From NCBI GenBank assembly GCA_965205155.1, contig OZ242033.1:1-64000 (forward strand): a stretch of DNA of 64,000 nucleotides, written 5' to 3'. The notes below the pieces were generated by a model that saw nothing but the letters and a program-made list of their open reading frames with translations, made no database searches and was not told the origin of the DNA. This DNA is from Aldehydirespirator sp965205155. GTDB lineage: Bacteria; Actinomycetota; Acidimicrobiia; Acidimicrobiales; Aldehydirespiratoraceae. How positions within the stretch are numbered: position 1 is the stretch's first letter; every line of letters starts with the position of its first letter. Below, piece by piece: positions 1 to 7,996 of the stretch. Both the position numbers and the translations under genes were made by a program.

Positions 1-381
1 GGCCGCGCACACCGCCACCGCGTTGTAGGCCTCGCTGAAGCTCTCGACCCCGGCCATGTCGGGCACCCGCCGTCGGGACTCGCCCGCTCCGTCGACGAAG
101 CCGACAACCGCCGCGCACGCACCGGTCCGCGACGCGAAGCGCTCCAGCGCGGCGCGGCTGGCCGCGACGAAGTCCGGGCGGAACACCAGATCCTCGGGCG
201 GGTAGCCGGTGATGGCCAGCTCGGGCAGGACCGCGACATCGGCGCCCGCCGCTTCGGCCCGGGCCAGCGCCTCCGCGGCCAGGGCCGCGTTCGCCTCCAG
301 GTCCCCGACGGTCGGGTTGACCTGGCAGATCGCCACTCTCAAGCGGTTGGGGCCCGCCCTCCCAGCAACGTCAGCGGCCAT
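1..381 (-). CDS. nadE: Glutamine-dependent NAD+ synthetase, N-terminal amidase part (cut by window edge)
   Basis: Reading leftwards from ATG at 381, the first 127 residues carry LRVAICQVNPTVGDLEAN followed by ADVAVLPELAITGYPPEDL. This is the start of the nitrilase-fold glutaminase domain of glutamine-dependent NAD+ synthetase. The Glu in LPELAITGYPPEDL is the expected first member of the Glu-Lys-Cys triad; the Lys, the Cys and the C-terminal synthetase domain lie beyond the edge. The enzyme would make NAD+ from deamido-NAD+ with glutamine as nitrogen donor. It starts 15 bp after the stop of the glutamine synthetase gene on the same strand, so the two are probably cotranscribed and link glutamine synthesis to a glutamine-consuming step. 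A stand-alone nitrilase is less likely, because the GYPPEDL signature is typical of NadE. Confidence 0.87.
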   Translation of the reverse strand, partial: MAADVAGRAGPNRLRVAICQVNPTVGDLEANAALAAEALARAEAAGADVAVLPELAITGYPPEDLVFRPDFVAASRAALERFASRTGACAAVVGFVDGAGESRRRVPDMAGVESFSEAYNAVAVCAA

Positions 382-396
382 TGCAGGCCGGCTGGC

Positions 397-1419
397 TCAG
401 TTGTAGCCGACGAGCGCCTCGCAGATGGTCCTCGTCAGCAGCGTGGTCACGTGGTAGGGGTCGGCGTTGGCGTTGGGGCGGCGGTCCTCGATGTAGCCCT
501 TGCCGTCCTTGGCGACCTGCCACGGGATCCGCACCGACGCACCCCGGTCCGACACCCCGTAGGAGTACTGGTCATAGCGCTCGGTCTCGTGCTCGCCGGT
601 CAGGCGGAACTCGATGCCCGCGCCGTAGCCGCTGAGGTGCTCCTCCGGCTTGCCGGCCATGCCCAGCGCCTCGCAGGCCGCGATGATCGGCTCGTAGCCC
701 TCACGCATGGCCTTGGTCGAGACGTTGGTGTGCATGCCGGCGCCGTTCCAGTCGCCCAGCATCGGCTTGGGCTCGATGGTCACTTCGATGTGGTGCTTCT
801 CGGCCAGACGGAACAGCAGGTAGCGAGCCACCCACATGTGGTCGGCGACGGTGACGGTGTCGAGGGGTCCGATCTGGAACTCCCACTGGCCCGGCATCAC
901 CTCGGCGTTGGTGCCCGCGATGGTCAGGCCGGCCTGGATGCAGGCGGTGGTGTGCTCCTCGATGAGATCACGGCCCGAGATCCGGCCCGCGCCGACCCCG
1001 CAGTAATACGGTCCCTGCGGCGGCGGGAACCCAGCCGGCGGGAACCCAGCCGGCCAGCGGGTGGTCGCATCGAGCAGCGTGTACTCCTGCTCCATACCGA
1101 ACCACGGATCCTGGTCCTTGTACTTCTCGTACACGGCCACGCACTCGGCCCGGCGGTTGGTGGGGTGCGGCGACAGGTCGTGGGTCAGCAGCGTCTCGCA
1201 CAGCACCAGTATGTTGTCGCCGCCGCGCACCGGGTCACCACAGGTGAACACCGGCTTGAGCACCACATCGGAGTTGTCGCCCGTGGCCTGATTCGTCGAC
1301 GAGCCGTCAAAACCCCAGATCGGGGGCGCCTCATCATTGGCCAAGATCTTCGTCTTGGTGCGGATCTCGCCCACCGGCTCGACCCCGTCAATCCACAAGT
1401 ACTCGGCCCGGTAAGTCAC
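397..1419 (-). CDS. glnA: Glutamine synthetase, type II (GSII, eukaryote-like)
   Basis: This 340-residue protein condenses ammonia and glutamate to glutamine using ATP. Its length and motifs fit GSII rather than the 470-residue GSI: EYLWIDG near the N-terminus, WGFDGSST at about 35-42, an NAEVMPGQWEFQIGP block in the middle, DWNGAGMHTNVSTK at about 223, and a C-terminal DRGASVRIP block. No adenylylation-loop sequence is visible, as expected for GSII. Residues around 123-133 read PAGFPPAGFPP, produced by a 15-bp tandem duplication near 1020-1053 in the loop before PYYCGVGAG. The duplication is in frame and away from the active-site motifs. nadE follows immediately downstream. The function call is firm; no paralogous GSI is visible in this window. 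Confidence 0.95.
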   Translation of the reverse strand: MTYRAEYLWIDGVEPVGEIRTKTKILANDEAPPIWGFDGSSTNQATGDNSDVVLKPVFTCGDPVRGGDNILVLCETLLTHDLSPHPTNRRAECVAVYEKYKDQDPWFGMEQEYTLLDATTRWPAGFPPAGFPPPQGPYYCGVGAGRISGRDLIEEHTTACIQAGLTIAGTNAEVMPGQWEFQIGPLDTVTVADHMWVARYLLFRLAEKHHIEVTIEPKPMLGDWNGAGMHTNVSTKAMREGYEPIIAACEALGMAGKPEEHLSGYGAGIEFRLTGEHETERYDQYSYGVSDRGASVRIPWQVAKDGKGYIEDRRPNANADPYHVTTLLTRTICEALVGYN

Positions 1420-1486
1420 ATCGTCTCCTTGCTGTGTCTGTTCCGGCTAATGGAAATCGAACGCGAACGAGGCTACCGGCCCCTGT

Positions 1487-1523
1487 GGCCCGAGCGGCCC
1501 GTGAGCGCGAACAAGAGCGGGAG
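1487..1523 (+). repeat. Dispersed 39-bp repeat, copy A (3-bp deletion)
   Basis: This copy begins GGCCCGAGCGGCCCGTGA and ends with an AAGAGCGGGA block. It lies between the glutamine synthetase start and the end of the HD-domain gene. Copies B and C are at 53380-53418 and 53424-53462, D and E at 55250-55287 and 55294-55332, and F at 61681-61719. This copy lacks 3 bp in the middle (GCGCGAAC instead of GCGCAGCGAAC). Confidence 0.85.
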
Positions 1524-1525
1524 AC

Positions 1526-2314
1526 TCACCCGCGGTTCTCGGCCCACCAGCGGTCCAGTCTCCGGAGCAGCTCCTCGGTGGGAAGCACCCCCTCCGAGCG
1601 CTTGAGCTCCAGCAGCCAGGTGAGGGCCTTGCCCACTTCCGGACCGGACGGCAGGCCGAGATGGGCCATGACCGCGTCACCGTCGATCTGGGGCCGCTCC
1701 GCCGCCTTGCGCTCGGCTTCGGCCAGCTCCGATATGCGCCGTTCGAGGTCGTCGATCTGGTGGTGGAGGTCGGCCTCCCGCTGGAGGTTGCGGGTCGTGC
1801 AGTCCGACCGGACCAGTTGGTTGAGACGGCCCAGCAGCGGCCCGGCGTCCCGGGCATAGCGGCGAACCGCGGCGTCGCTCCAGCCGGACGCGTAGCCCTT
1901 GAAGCGGCCCGACAGCCGAACCAGCTCGCTCACGTCTTCGACCATGCCCTCATCGAAGCCGAGCTCGACCAGCCGTCTGCGGGTCATCCGGGCGCCGACC
2001 GCTTCGTGGTGGCGGAAGGTCACCTCGCCATGCTCGTAGCTGCGGGTGCGGGGCTTGCCGATGTCGTGGAACAGCGCCGCCAGTCTGACTACGAGGTCGT
2101 CGGGCGTCTTGGCCACGACCGCGATGGTGTGGGCCAGCACGTCCTTGTGCCTGTGAATCGGATCCTGCTCCATCTGCAGATCCGGCAGCTCCGGAACGAT
2201 CTCGGTCATCCTGCCGCGATCGATGGCCGACCACAGCCGGGGCGCCGGGTTGGCGCCGCTGACCAAGTCGCAGAGCTCCTGTCGATGTGTCTGCCCGGCA
2301 TCCACGATGATCAC
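1526..2314 (-). CDS. Stand-alone HD-domain protein matching the C-terminal half of CCA-adding enzyme (PcnA-like, head domain missing)
   Basis: 262 residues. From residue about 40 it reads like the C-terminal half of actinobacterial tRNA nucleotidyltransferase: LPELPDLQMEQDPIHRHKDVLAHT, then the HD motif LAALFHDIGKPRTR with FRHHEAVGARM, then DAAVRRYARDAGPLLGRLN and a final GLPSGPEVGKALTWLL block. The N-terminal polymerase head (GGxxRD and the catalytic DxD, about 200 residues) is absent. The upstream DNA belongs to a divergent promoter and lipoprotein gene, so it is not a cut ORF. The protein cannot add CCA by itself. It may be a metal-dependent phosphohydrolase derived by duplication, or a decayed paralogue. 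The HD metal ligands (H, HD, HH) look intact, which argues for a functional hydrolase. Confidence 0.75.
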   Translation of the reverse strand: MIIVDAGQTHRQELCDLVSGANPAPRLWSAIDRGRMTEIVPELPDLQMEQDPIHRHKDVLAHTIAVVAKTPDDLVVRLAALFHDIGKPRTRSYEHGEVTFRHHEAVGARMTRRRLVELGFDEGMVEDVSELVRLSGRFKGYASGWSDAAVRRYARDAGPLLGRLNQLVRSDCTTRNLQREADLHHQIDDLERRISELAEAERKAAERPQIDGDAVMAHLGLPSGPEVGKALTWLLELKRSEGVLPTEELLRRLDRWWAENRG

Positions 2315-2409
2315 CGGAAGTCAGCCTATGATCCAACTTCACTGTTCGGTTTCGTGACGCGACGCGGCCGAATCCGCGGTGTATGGTGGCGCCTGGAAAG
2401 GAGTCCCTC

Positions 2410-3078
2410 ATGCGATCACTGAGGCTCGCCACGGCAATTTTCGCGCTGGCGTTGGTCGCGACGGCTTGTAGCGACGACGAGAACGGCGAGGGCGAACCGG
2501 TTGACGAGGTGACGACCACGACCCAGTCGGACAGTCCCACCACCACGCAGCCCCGGGTGACCACACCGACAACCGCGCCGGAAGAGTCCCCGACGACCAC
2601 CGTCGTCGAGGAGGCCCCGTCGACTACCAGCACGACGGCGCCACCGGAGGCCGGGACCACCTTGGGGCCGCCTTCGCCGCCGAGCAACGTGCGGTGCCAG
2701 GCCGGCAACGCCGAGAACGAACTCCTCGTCGAGTTCGATGCCCTTCCCAATCCATCTGACATCGCCCACATCCGCGTCTACGTGTCAGTGGACGGCGGGC
2801 CGATGATCACCAACGGGGAGTACACGGTCGACCAGGTCGACACCACCCGCTCCGGTGGCTCCCGCTGGGCCGCTCGGGCCCGTGGGCTGCCGGCGAATGT
2901 GCCTCTCCGGCTCGCCGCAACGTCCTTCAACCAGTTGGGCCAGGAGTCGGGTTGGTACATCGTGGAGGGCCTGTACGCCGGTCCCGGGGCACCGTGCGGC
3001 GACTCCGCCGACGTGGTCCTGCCTCCGACCACCTGCACCGCCGGCTGCGACGAGGAAGAGGGCGAGCCCGGGGCATAG
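2410..3078 (+). CDS. Secreted lipoprotein with Thr-rich linker and fibronectin III-like domain
   Basis: ATG at 2410 is chosen because AAAGGAG sits 6 nt upstream; an in-frame upstream codon at 2383 would only add residues before the signal. The signal peptide MRSLRLATAIFALALV ends in a lipobox ATAC (Cys at about 20), so the mature protein should be lipid-anchored outside the membrane. Residues about 35-90 are a Thr/Pro/Ser-rich low-complexity linker. Residues about 92-200 look like a beta-sandwich of fibronectin III type (PPSNVRCQAGNAENELLVEFD ending in a QESGWYIVEGL strand). Two Cys pairs at the C-terminus may form disulfides. Function is unknown. A perfect hairpin follows 10 bp after the stop. 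Confidence 0.75.
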   Translation: MRSLRLATAIFALALVATACSDDENGEGEPVDEVTTTTQSDSPTTTQPRVTTPTTAPEESPTTTVVEEAPSTTSTTAPPEAGTTLGPPSPPSNVRCQAGNAENELLVEFDALPNPSDIAHIRVYVSVDGGPMITNGEYTVDQVDTTRSGGSRWAARARGLPANVPLRLAATSFNQLGQESGWYIVEGLYAGPGAPCGDSADVVLPPTTCTAGCDEEEGEPGA

Positions 3079-3088
3079 CGGACTTGCT

Positions 3089-3119
3089 GCTACGGCCGGG
3101 AACCAGACCCGGCCGTAGC
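3089..3119 (+). terminator. Perfect 12-bp stem hairpin after lipoprotein gene
   Basis: GCTACGGCCGGG, a 7-nt loop, then CCCGGCCGTAGC. No T tract follows, so it would be a U-less intrinsic terminator or an mRNA-stabilising hairpin. Confidence 0.6.
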
Positions 3120-3159
3120 ATCGTCATAGGTGTCGAAGGCCCAACGCGGGAGGACACCC

Positions 3160-4617
3160 ATGCATGATGCCAACAACCTCCGTCTGAGGACTCCTCGCCC
3201 ACCCTGGAGGATCCTGGTGGTGGCACTGCTCGGCGTGGCGCTGGCGCTGCTGGTCGCCTGCGCCGGAGATGAGGACGGCGACACCACCGCCGCAGCCGCG
3301 GCTGCCGACGAGCCGGCCGAGGAGGCCACCTCCGATATGGGCGGCTCGACAAGATCGCCGGCACAGGACGCAGAGATGGCCATAGAGGAAGCGCCGGCCG
3401 AAGAGGCCGGGACCGAAGAGACCTCCCTGGCCGTTCCCACCGCGCTCACGCCCGCCGATCTCGGACGCGAGATCATCTACCGGGCCACGATCGGCGTGCA
3501 GGCCGACGACGTGACCGCGGCCAGCAACGAGGCGGTGGCCATAGTCCAGGGACTGGGCGGGATCGTGTTCTCCCAGACGACTCGCACCGAACCCCAGCCC
3601 TGGGCCGAGATCGTCTTCAAGGTGCTTCCCGCCGACTTCTCGACCGCGCTGGAGAGCCTGGCCGGCGTGGGCAAGCTGGTCGACCAGTCGATCAGCGCCG
3701 ACGACGTGACCGAGCGGGTCGTCGACCTCGAGAGCCGCATCAGCACCGCGGAGACCAGCGTGGCCCGCCTGCGGCGCCTTCTCGAGGATGCGGTCGACCT
3801 TGAGGACGTGGCCGCGATCGAGGGCCAGCTGCTCGACCGGGAGACCACGCTCGAGGTCCTGCGGGGACAGCTGCGGACCCTGCGCGGCCAGGTGGACCTG
3901 GCCACCATCACCCTGACCATCACCCAATCGCCCACCGTGCTGCCCGACACCGGCATCCTGGCGCAGGCCTGGGTGTCGGACGACGCCGACGACCCGTGCC
4001 GCCTGGGCACTGACCACTTCACCGCCGATCCCGACACCACCCTGTACTTCTGCCTCGAGGTGGAGAACACCGGCGCCTCGGCGCTGACCGACGTAACGGT
4101 CCGCTCCCGCGAGGTGCGCCTCGACGTAAGCTCGTTCGAGCTGGTCCAGGGCGGATTCGACCGGATCGAGCCCGGCGACTTGCTGGTGGCGGTGCTGGCC
4201 GAGCCCGTCGAGGACGGGCGGATGGCGGGCAGGATCGCCACGCGGGGCCTCGGGATCAACCTCGAAGTCGAGGCCGTTCCGGTGGACTCCTCCGGAGCGC
4301 CCCTCCAAGAGGTCTCGGCGTCCGCGTGGGTGTACGTGGATGTGGACCCGGACGAGTCGCTTCCCGGCTTCCGCGACTCGATCTCCGACGGCGCCGGGTT
4401 CCTGCGCTCGCTGGGAGGCGTCGTCCTGGTGGTCATCGGGGTCCTGATCCCGTTCCTGCCGTTCGTGGCCGTGATCGCCGCCCTGATCTGGTGGCGCCGG
4501 CGCCGGCGCGGCGGAGCCCGGCCTAGGCCCAACAAGGCAACGAAGCCTCCAGCACCTGCTCCCGCACCGCCGCCCCCGCCAGGTCCCGAACCCGAGCGCT
4601 CTGCCGACTCCTCCTAA
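3160..4617 (+). CDS. DUF4349-domain lipoprotein with C-terminal membrane anchor
   Basis: The start is ATG at 3160, preceded by GGGAGGACACCC; a GTG at 3130 is in frame but lacks a ribosome site. The N-terminus has a hydrophobic stretch (WRILVVALLGVALALLVAC) ending at a lipobox-like Cys at about 35. An acidic Ala-rich linker follows. A DUF4349 domain then spans about 105-260, with LGREIIYRATIGVQADDVTAA and a central coiled coil (VVDLESRISTAETSVARLRR). A second beta-rich domain spans about 275-395, resembling DUF11-type conserved repeats (FCLEVENTGASALTDVTV). A transmembrane helix (about 425-450) and an Arg/Pro-rich tail end the protein. DUF4349 proteins are envelope proteins of unknown role. 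Anchoring at both ends is unusual and suggests a loop outside the cell. Confidence 0.75.
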   Translation: MHDANNLRLRTPRPPWRILVVALLGVALALLVACAGDEDGDTTAAAAAADEPAEEATSDMGGSTRSPAQDAEMAIEEAPAEEAGTEETSLAVPTALTPADLGREIIYRATIGVQADDVTAASNEAVAIVQGLGGIVFSQTTRTEPQPWAEIVFKVLPADFSTALESLAGVGKLVDQSISADDVTERVVDLESRISTAETSVARLRRLLEDAVDLEDVAAIEGQLLDRETTLEVLRGQLRTLRGQVDLATITLTITQSPTVLPDTGILAQAWVSDDADDPCRLGTDHFTADPDTTLYFCLEVENTGASALTDVTVRSREVRLDVSSFELVQGGFDRIEPGDLLVAVLAEPVEDGRMAGRIATRGLGINLEVEAVPVDSSGAPLQEVSASAWVYVDVDPDESLPGFRDSISDGAGFLRSLGGVVLVVIGVLIPFLPFVAVIAALIWWRRRRRGGARPRPNKATKPPAPAPAPPPPPGPEPERSADSS

Positions 4618-4667
4618 CCTCGATTCCTCCTAACCTGTCGCGGTCACGACCGCGGGAGGAAGCTGGA

Positions 4668-5114
4668 GTGAACGCAACAGAGGAACGCAACAAGGAGATG
4701 GTGGCCAGGTTCTGGGACGCCCTCTACGCCCACGACTGGGACGCCGTCGGTGGGTTCTTCTCGCCCGAGGCCAACTACGTGGACGTTGGCACGGGCGAGT
4801 CGGGCGGGGGCGCCCACGGCCCTGACCAGATCGTGGCCCGGCTGCGGCTCGGCCTGGAACCGGTGGAGCGCCACACGCACGAGCCCGGCCTGGTCGTGGC
4901 CGAGGGCTCGGTGGTGGTCACCGAGCATCTCGAGGTCTGGTGGTTCCACACCGGCGAGGTGGTCAGGCACCCGTTCACCTCGGTGATGGAACTCGACGAC
5001 GGCTCGATCACCCGCTGGTGGGACTACTCCAACCTGGCCAACCTGCTCGACAACGCCCCGCAGTGGTGGCTGGAGCACATCGCCTCGGGCTGGCGATCCA
5101 CCCTCGACGCCTGA
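4668..5114 (+). CDS. SnoaL/NTF2-like small protein
   Basis: 148 residues with the cone-shaped NTF2-like pattern: an N-terminal helix NKEMVARFWDALYAHDWDAVGGFF, then EANYVDVG, then beta strands ending with SITRWWDYSNLANLL. This fits the SnoaL-like / limonene-epoxide-hydrolase-like group. Family members are ester or epoxide hydrolases, isomerases or ligand-binding proteins, and substrate cannot be predicted. The start is GTG at 4668, about 10 nt after GGGAGGAAG. The next gene begins 40 bp downstream on the same strand, and a sulfotransferase-fold gene follows that, so the three may form a small operon of related metabolism. Confidence 0.75.
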   Translation: MNATEERNKEMVARFWDALYAHDWDAVGGFFSPEANYVDVGTGESGGGAHGPDQIVARLRLGLEPVERHTHEPGLVVAEGSVVVTEHLEVWWFHTGEVVRHPFTSVMELDDGSITRWWDYSNLANLLDNAPQWWLEHIASGWRSTLDA

Positions 5115-5153
5115 AGCCGCCGAGAAACCCCCGAGCCCCAGGAGGATCCGCCG

Positions 5154-6332
5154 ATGACCGATTCACTCGACCCGGCCGCCGTCTGGCGGGAGTTCTGCAG
5201 CCGGATCGCCGAAGCGGGGGCGGCCGTGCTGGGCGACCCGGCGGTGTCCGGCGCCCGCGACCAGGCCGAGGGGCTGCGGTGCCTCAGCCGGCAGTTGGTG
5301 TTCTCGGTGCAGGACGCAGTGGAGTTCCGCGACGCCGACTTCCCGGCCTTCCATCGCTTCGACGACGACGTGACCAAGTGGGGAGGCCCCAACACCGACA
5401 ACAACTACCTGCGCTGCTCCATCGACCCGGCCGGCCTCTACCGGCTCACCGCCGATGTGGCCGGCTGCCGCGACGCGATCCTCTCGCTGCATGAGGGCGA
5501 CATGCAGCTCGGCCGCCACCGCGTGTTCAGCGAGTGCTCGCTGCGTGAACTGAGCCTCGAGGACGGGCGCCTCGAAGTGATGATTGCGCCCGACCGTCCC
5601 GCCGGCGCCGTCAACTGGATGGCCAGCAACGGTGAGGTGCGCTATATCGGCATCAGGGTCTACGTGTGCGACTGGAACGCCGACGCCGTGCCCGACTTCT
5701 ACATCGAGCGCCTCGACCGGACCGGCGACCGGCCGGAGCGGCTCACCGTCGACCGCATGGCGGAGGCGCTGGAGGAGGCCGCCGGCTGGGTGGAGACCTC
5801 GGTCCCCTTCTGGCTGCGCTTCGTCGAGGGGATCCGCCAGCGCAACGGCGACAACGTCCTGACCCCGCCCATGCAGGCCAAGGGCGGCGCCGACAACATC
5901 GCCTACGGCGGCGGGTTCTGGAACCTCGGCGACGATGAGGCCTGGCTGATCACGTTCGAACCGCCCGACGCCTTCACATGGTCGATCCAGACCCACACCT
6001 GGCCCTGGTTCGAGTCGGGCGACCTCGCCCACGCCCAGACCAGCCTCAACGACACCCAGGCCCACACCGACCGCGACGGCGCGGTGCGGGCAGTGGTAAG
6101 CCACCAGGACCCGGGCACGCCCAACTGGATCGACACCGAGGGCCGCCCGGTGGGCATGTGCATCTACCGCTGGGTGGGCGCGTCGAGCATGCCTGAGGCC
6201 GCCGCCACCGTGGTCCCGCTGGCCGACCTGCGCAGCCACCTGCCCGCTGACCATCCGGCGGTCACACCCGAGAGGCGCAGGAGCGTGATGGCCACCCGGC
6301 GCCGGGGCGTGCACCGCAGGTTCCGCCGCTAG
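5154..6332 (+). CDS. DUF1214-like protein of unknown function
   Basis: 392 residues without a signal peptide. The region DNNYLRCSIDPAGLYRLTADVAGC, the following beta-rich stretch and the C-terminal TWPWFESGDL segment resemble DUF1214-type proteins, which in actinobacteria often sit beside sulfotransferase-like genes. No catalytic motif can be named. ATG at 5154 has AGGAGG upstream (about 5140). It sits between an NTF2-like gene and a sulfotransferase-fold gene on the same strand with short gaps, which supports a shared, probably catabolic or lipid-modifying, role. The family call is tentative. Confidence 0.55.
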   Translation: MTDSLDPAAVWREFCSRIAEAGAAVLGDPAVSGARDQAEGLRCLSRQLVFSVQDAVEFRDADFPAFHRFDDDVTKWGGPNTDNNYLRCSIDPAGLYRLTADVAGCRDAILSLHEGDMQLGRHRVFSECSLRELSLEDGRLEVMIAPDRPAGAVNWMASNGEVRYIGIRVYVCDWNADAVPDFYIERLDRTGDRPERLTVDRMAEALEEAAGWVETSVPFWLRFVEGIRQRNGDNVLTPPMQAKGGADNIAYGGGFWNLGDDEAWLITFEPPDAFTWSIQTHTWPWFESGDLAHAQTSLNDTQAHTDRDGAVRAVVSHQDPGTPNWIDTEGRPVGMCIYRWVGASSMPEAAATVVPLADLRSHLPADHPAVTPERRRSVMATRRRGVHRRFRR

Positions 6333-6363
6333 CCGGACAGCACGGCGTCGGGGACCGACTCCA

Positions 6364-7638
6364 ATGGACTGGCAGCCTCCGGCACGACCTCGCTGGGTAG
6401 ACCGGCTCAACGGCCACGCCGACCACGTCGGCCACGGCCGGCTGATCGTGCCGCTGGAGCCGGACGAGCTGATCGCGGCAGCCACCGAAGAGGCCGGACT
6501 GGACGACTTCGGGCAGCCCGGCGAGTTCGGCGACGCCGGAGCCGACGGCGCGGGCTGGCGAACCCATTTCGAGACCTTCATGGAGGCGCTGGAACGGGAG
6601 GGCGAACTTCACCTCACCGGCCGGCTCCTCACCCGCACCGACCTCCTGGCCGCGTTGCGCAACCGGCTGGAACTCGTCGATCTGTGGCGGCGCCGGCCCG
6701 ACATCGGCGAGCAGCCGGTCGACGGACCCCTGGTGGTGATCGGGGCGGCCCGGTCGGGCACATCGATCCTGCACGAGCTGCTGGCCCTCGACCCGGCCCA
6801 CACCACCCCGACCACCTGGAAGGTTCACCGGCCGGTGGCGGCCGCCACCGGCGACGCCGAGGCGGTGGCCGCGGCGCGACGAAGCGTCGACTCGGTGGTG
6901 TCGTTCTGGCACGACGTGCAGCCCGAGTACGAGACCATGCACCACAACGGCGGCGACCTCCCCACCGAGTGCATCTTCTTGACCGTGCCCACCTTCCTGT
7001 CGGACAACTGGGCCGGCACCCACACCGTGCCCAGCTACAGCCGCCATCTGGCCCTGGCCGACCACCGTCCCGCCTACCAGTGGCACCGCCGCACCCTGCA
7101 GACGTTGAGCCTGCGCGAGCATGGCCGGCGCTGGGTGCTCAAGGCGCCGAGCCACCTGGCCACCCTGCGGGAGCTGTTCGCGGTCTACCCCGACGCCAGG
7201 GTCATACAGCTCCACCGGGATCCGGCCCGCACCTTGCCGTCGATGCTGAGCCTCATGGGCACGCTGCGGTGGATGCGCACCGACTCAGTCGACATGGAGC
7301 CGTTCGTGGCCCCGACCGTGGCGGGGGTGGCCCATCTGCAGCGTCGGGCCATCGCCGACCGGGCCTCGGGCCGCCTGCCCGACGACCGCTTCTTCGATCT
7401 GCCCTACGCGGAGCTGCTCGCGAATCCGGTGGCCGCCATCGGCGCGGCCTACGAGCACTTCGGCTGGGCCGTGCCGACGGACTTGCCCGGCGCCGTCAGG
7501 GCATACCTGGCATCCAAACCCAAGGGCGCCAGGGGCAGCCACCGGTACTCGCCCGAAGCCTTCGGACTGACCACCGGGGAGATCCGGTCGGCCTTCGGCG
7601 ACTATCTCGACCGCTTCACCATCGCACCCGAGGACTGA
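6364..7638 (+). CDS. Sulfotransferase-family protein
   Basis: 424 residues. PLVVIGAARSGTSILHELLALDP at about 121-143 is the P-loop that binds the 5'-phosphosulfate of PAPS. RWVLKAPSHLATLRELFAVYPDARVIQLHRDP at about 257-288 is the second PAPS-binding block (the 3'-phosphate loop), including the conserved LHRDP. This places it in the sulfotransferase_3-like family common in actinobacteria, which usually act on lipid or steroid-type hydroxyls. The acceptor is unknown. It follows the DUF1214-like gene by 31 bp. It converges with a membrane-protein gene at its 3' end, leaving only 25 bp between them. Confidence 0.82.
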   Translation: MDWQPPARPRWVDRLNGHADHVGHGRLIVPLEPDELIAAATEEAGLDDFGQPGEFGDAGADGAGWRTHFETFMEALEREGELHLTGRLLTRTDLLAALRNRLELVDLWRRRPDIGEQPVDGPLVVIGAARSGTSILHELLALDPAHTTPTTWKVHRPVAAATGDAEAVAAARRSVDSVVSFWHDVQPEYETMHHNGGDLPTECIFLTVPTFLSDNWAGTHTVPSYSRHLALADHRPAYQWHRRTLQTLSLREHGRRWVLKAPSHLATLRELFAVYPDARVIQLHRDPARTLPSMLSLMGTLRWMRTDSVDMEPFVAPTVAGVAHLQRRAIADRASGRLPDDRFFDLPYAELLANPVAAIGAAYEHFGWAVPTDLPGAVRAYLASKPKGARGSHRYSPEAFGLTTGEIRSAFGDYLDRFTIAPED

Positions 7639-7663
7639 GCATCCGAGGGCCGGATCCTCCAGG

Positions 7664-7996
7664 TCAGGCACCGGGGCCTTCGTCAGGCTGCCCCCGGCGT
7701 CGATGGCGGAGGGCCACACTGACCATCACGGCCACACCGACCGCGATCACGATGCCGCCGACCACTAGCACCGGGTCGAGGTCGGCCCAGAAGCGATCGG
7801 TGAGTGCGGCCGCCGCCACTGCGATGAAGATCAGCCCGGCCACCAGCGCCACCGGATCAACACGGCGGGACTTTCCCGCGCCTGACTCACGTTGGCCGGC
7901 GGCATCGGTATCCGCAGCGGCATCGGTATCCGCAGCGGCGGTCTCCGCGGCAGCGCCGGTGTCTGGTGCTTCGTCGGTCATCGTCTCGTCGCTCAT
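7664..7996 (-). CDS. Small two-helix membrane protein
   Basis: 110 residues. The first 45 are acidic, Ala-rich and repetitive (AADTDAAADTDAA, from an 18-bp tandem duplication near 7903-7940). Two transmembrane helices follow (VALVAGLIFIAVAAAAL and PVLVVGGIVIAVGVAVMVSVAL) and then a basic tail. The start overlaps the stop of the PspC-domain gene by 4 bp, so the two are translationally coupled. Its job is probably tied to the same envelope-stress module. No named family is recognised. Confidence 0.7.
   Translation of the reverse strand: MSDETMTDEAPDTGAAAETAAADTDAAADTDAAGQRESGAGKSRRVDPVALVAGLIFIAVAAAALTDRFWADLDPVLVVGGIVIAVGVAVMVSVALRHRRRGQPDEGPGA

Noticed and set aside
451..1605. 384-residue plus-strand frame opposite glutamine synthetase
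   Set aside because: Shadow frame; glutamine synthetase motifs on the minus strand are unambiguous.
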